Assembly: GCA_035906235.1 (NCBI GenBank)
Contig: JAMIFN010000114.1
Coordinates: 1 to 7,978, forward strand
Direction: 5' to 3'
Origin: JAMIFN01 sp035906235
GTDB lineage: Bacteria; Pseudomonadota; Gammaproteobacteria; Burkholderiales; Burkholderiaceae_C
DNA: 7,978 bases
Shown: in pieces, positions 6,061-7,978 of the stretch
Position numbering within the stretch: the stretch's first letter is position 1
Layout of the letters: every line of letters starts with the position of its first letter
Notes under the pieces: generated by a model
Database searches by the model: none
Seen by the model: the letters and a program-made list of their open reading frames with translations, nothing else
What the model was told of the DNA's origin: nothing
Made by a program: the position numbers and the translations under genes

Positions 6061-6172
6061 TATTCCCTCCCCCGCTGGGGGAGGGCTAGGGTGGGGGCTT
6101 GCGGGCTGTATGCCTTGCCGCTAGTTTTAAGCCCCCATCCCAACCTTCCCCCAAAGGGGGAAGGAGTGAATA
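6061..6172. repeat. 112-bp GC-rich MITE-like inverted repeat
   Basis: TATTCCCTCC (6061-6070) matches the complement of GGAGTGAATA (6163-6172) at 9 of 10 positions. Each arm also has its own hairpin (CCCCCGCTGGGGG on the left; TTCCCCCAAAGGGGGAA on the right). The inner segments AGGGTGGGGGCTT and AAGCCCCCATCCC pair across a central spacer. CCT flanks both ends (6058-6060 and 6173-6175), a possible but very short target duplication. Repeats with this pattern recur in betaproteobacterial genomes, from memory of their spurious translations. Confidence 0.6.
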
Positions 6173-6207
6173 CCTCCAGAGCAGCAACAACAAAATCAGC
6201 ACTACCG

Positions 6208-7978
6208 ATGAACACCCTACACAAAAAACCCTTACCCGGCACCACCTTGCACTACTTTGACGCCGCCGCCGCCGTCAACGCCCTGCAAGCTGGCGCTTGG
6301 GACAAACTGCCCTACACCGCCCGCGTTCACGCCGAAAACATTGTGCGCCGCGCCGACCCCGCTAGCGTTGATGCCTGCCTGCTGCAAATCATCGAACGCA
6401 AACGCGAGCGCGACTTTCCTTGGTTTCCCGCCCGCGTGGTGTGCCACGACATCTTGGGGCAAACCGCGCTGGTGGATTTAGCGGGCTTGCGCGATGCCAT
6501 TGCTAAAGAGGGTGGCGACCCCGCGCAAATCAACCCCGTGGTGCCCGTGCAGCTCATCGTCGATCATTCGCTGGCGGTGGAGTGCGGCGGCTTTGACCCC
6601 GATGCCTTTGCCAAAAACCGCGCGATTGAAGACCGCCGCAACGAAGACCGTTTCCACTTTATTGAGTGGACGAAGCGAGCCTTTCGCAATATCGATGTCA
6701 TCCCTGCGGGCAACGGCATCATGCACCAGATCAATCTGGAAAAAATGTCGCCCGTCATTCACGCGCAAGACGGCGTGGCTTTTCCCGACACCTGCGTCGG
6801 CACCGACAGCCACACCCCCCATGTAGATGCCTTGGGCGTGATCGCCATAGGCGTGGGCGGGCTAGAAGCGGAGAATGTGATGCTGGGGCGCGCCAGCTGG
6901 ATGCGCCTGCCCGAGATGGTGGGCGTGGAGCTAAGCGGCCAGCGCCAAGAGGGCATTACCGCCACCGACATCGTGCTGGCGCTGACCGAATTTTTGCGCC
7001 AAGAAAAAGTGGTGGGCGCGTATTTAGAGTTTTACGGCGCAGGCGCAGCCAGCCTGAGCGTGGGCGACCGCGCCACCATCTCGAATATGGCACCTGAATA
7101 CGGCGCTACCGCGGCCATGTTCAGCATCGACCAGCAAACCCTAGATTATTTGACCCTGACGGGGCGCGAGCCTGAGCAGATCCAACTGGTAGAAACCTAT
7201 GCCAAGGCCGCAGGCTTGTGGGCAGACAGTTTGGCGAATGCCGAATACGAACGCGTGCTGCGTTTTGATGTGGGCAGCGTGGTGCGCAATATGGCCGGCC
7301 CCAGCAACCCGCACCGCCGCCTGCCCGTATCGGCGCTGGCCGAGCGCGGCATTGCCGACGCGGCCAAACTGCAAACCGCGCAAGCGCAAGAGGCCAGCGG
7401 GCAGCTGCCCGATGGCGCCGTCATCATTGCCGCCATCACCAGCTGCACCAACACCAGCAACCCGCGCAATGTGATTGCCGCAGGTTTGCTGGCCCGCAAT
7501 GCGCATCGCCTAGGGCTGGTGCGCAAGCCCTGGGTCAAAAGCTCGCTCGCGCCTGGCTCTAAAACCGTGGAGCTGTATTTGCAAGAGGCTGGCTTGCTGG
7601 GCGATTTAGAAGCGCTGGGCTTTGGCATCGTCGCTTTTGCCTGCACCACCTGCAATGGCATGAGCGGCGCGCTTGACCCCAAAATCCAGCAAGAAATCAT
7701 AGCCCGTGACCTGTACACCACCGCCGTGCTGTCGGGCAACCGCAATTTTGATGGGCGCATCCACCCCTATGCCAAACAAGCGTTTTTGGCCTCGCCGCCG
7801 CTGGTGGTGGCCTATGCGCTGGCGGGCACGGTGCGCTTTGATATCGAACGCGATGTGCTGGGCGTGGTGAATGGCCGCGACATCCGCCTGGCCGATATTT
7901 GGCCCAGCGATGCCGAGATTGATGCCGTGGTGCAAGCGGCCGTGAAACCTGAACAGTTTCGCGCCATCTACCAGCCCA
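6208..7978 (+). CDS. acnD: Fe/S-dependent 2-methylcitrate dehydratase AcnD (3' end outside window)
   Basis: AcnD is the aconitase-like enzyme that dehydrates 2-methylcitrate made by PrpC. Its product needs the isomerase PrpF, usually encoded next, to enter the rest of the cycle. The frame is open without interruption to the right edge: 590 residues of a family usually around 860-870. The C-terminal swivel domain is therefore missing. The N-terminus MNTLHKKPLPGT then FDAAAAV fits the AcnD type. Substrate-site segments include VDHSLAVE and DTCVGTDSHTPH (residues 194-205). The three cysteine ligands of the [4Fe-4S] cluster are present: Cys413 in ITSCTNTSNP, and Cys479 and Cys482 in ACTTCNG. The SLAPGSKTVELYL and VLSGNRNFDGR motifs follow. 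The ATG at 6208 has no clear ribosome site, and the preceding 288 bases are filled with repeats, so coupling to prpC is not by overlap. Confidence 0.93.
   Translation, partial: MNTLHKKPLPGTTLHYFDAAAAVNALQAGAWDKLPYTARVHAENIVRRADPASVDACLLQIIERKRERDFPWFPARVVCHDILGQTALVDLAGLRDAIAKEGGDPAQINPVVPVQLIVDHSLAVECGGFDPDAFAKNRAIEDRRNEDRFHFIEWTKRAFRNIDVIPAGNGIMHQINLEKMSPVIHAQDGVAFPDTCVGTDSHTPHVDALGVIAIGVGGLEAENVMLGRASWMRLPEMVGVELSGQRQEGITATDIVLALTEFLRQEKVVGAYLEFYGAGAASLSVGDRATISNMAPEYGATAAMFSIDQQTLDYLTLTGREPEQIQLVETYAKAAGLWADSLANAEYERVLRFDVGSVVRNMAGPSNPHRRLPVSALAERGIADAAKLQTAQAQEASGQLPDGAVIIAAITSCTNTSNPRNVIAAGLLARNAHRLGLVRKPWVKSSLAPGSKTVELYLQEAGLLGDLEALGFGIVAFACTTCNGMSGALDPKIQQEIIARDLYTTAVLSGNRNFDGRIHPYAKQAFLASPPLVVAYALAGTVRFDIERDVLGVVNGRDIRLADIWPSDAEIDAVVQAAVKPEQFRAIYQP

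Noticed and set aside
6166..6207. An in-frame GTG start for acnD at 6166 next to an AAGGAG sequence
   Set aside because: The purine-rich sequence overlaps the GTG, leaving no proper spacing, and belongs to the end of the repeat at 6061-6172. The family N-terminus matches the ATG at 6208.
5920..6207. A CRISPR array or small RNA gene in the repeat-filled gap
   Set aside because: The repeats differ from one another and are not regularly spaced, and no promoter-terminator pair defines a transcript.
6478..6822. Open frames on both strands overlapping acnD
   Set aside because: They lie wholly within the uninterrupted acnD frame, which carries all cluster cysteines and family motifs.

Overview
The window looks like chromosomal DNA from a betaproteobacterium, most likely family Comamonadaceae. 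Reasons: a PhaM-type polyhydroxyalkanoate (PHA) granule protein; a methylcitrate cluster of the AcnD type driven by a short-chain fatty acyl-CoA regulator; and an intergenic repeat beginning AATATCAAAAACATAGCTGC, which I remember as common in that family. The DNA is moderately GC-rich, yet TTA and CTA leucine codons are used freely. No species can be named from this alone. No tRNA, rRNA, CRISPR array or full-length insertion sequence was seen.

Layout. Positions 1-1680 hold the end of a type II secretion pseudopilin operon on the + strand: the 3' part of gspJ, then complete gspK. Positions 1719-2543 hold a phaM-like gene that follows gspK closely, where gspL might have been expected. Positions 2544-2792 lie between two convergent genes and carry a 162-bp MITE-like palindrome flanked by a perfect TTTAA duplication. 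On the - strand, 2793-4217 encodes a RamB/PrpR-like regulator with a helix-turn-helix domain and a cysteine-rich ScfR C-terminal domain. The divergent spacer 4218-4357 carries three exact TTTGCAAA palindromes, two of them spaced 9 bp apart, a strong candidate operator. On the + strand follow a small hotdog-fold thioesterase (4358-4756), prpC (4753-5919, overlapping by ATGA), a 288-bp gap packed with three different palindromic repeats, and acnD (6208 to the right edge, incomplete).

How the genes work together. PrpC condenses propionyl-CoA with oxaloacetate to 2-methylcitrate, and AcnD dehydrates it to 2-methyl-cis-aconitate. These are the first steps of propionate oxidation through the methylcitrate cycle. 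The divergent regulator probably senses an acyl-CoA and controls the cluster and itself through the TTTGCAAA sites. The thioesterase, translationally coupled to prpC, may relieve acyl-CoA accumulation, but it lacks the aspartate expected at the catalytic position. PrpB is not in the window, and neither is PrpF, which usually follows acnD.

This is largely a familiar region. The points most worth a second look are the operator cluster, the altered thioesterase, the MITE-like insertion with its target duplication, and the stack of repeats splitting prpC from acnD.
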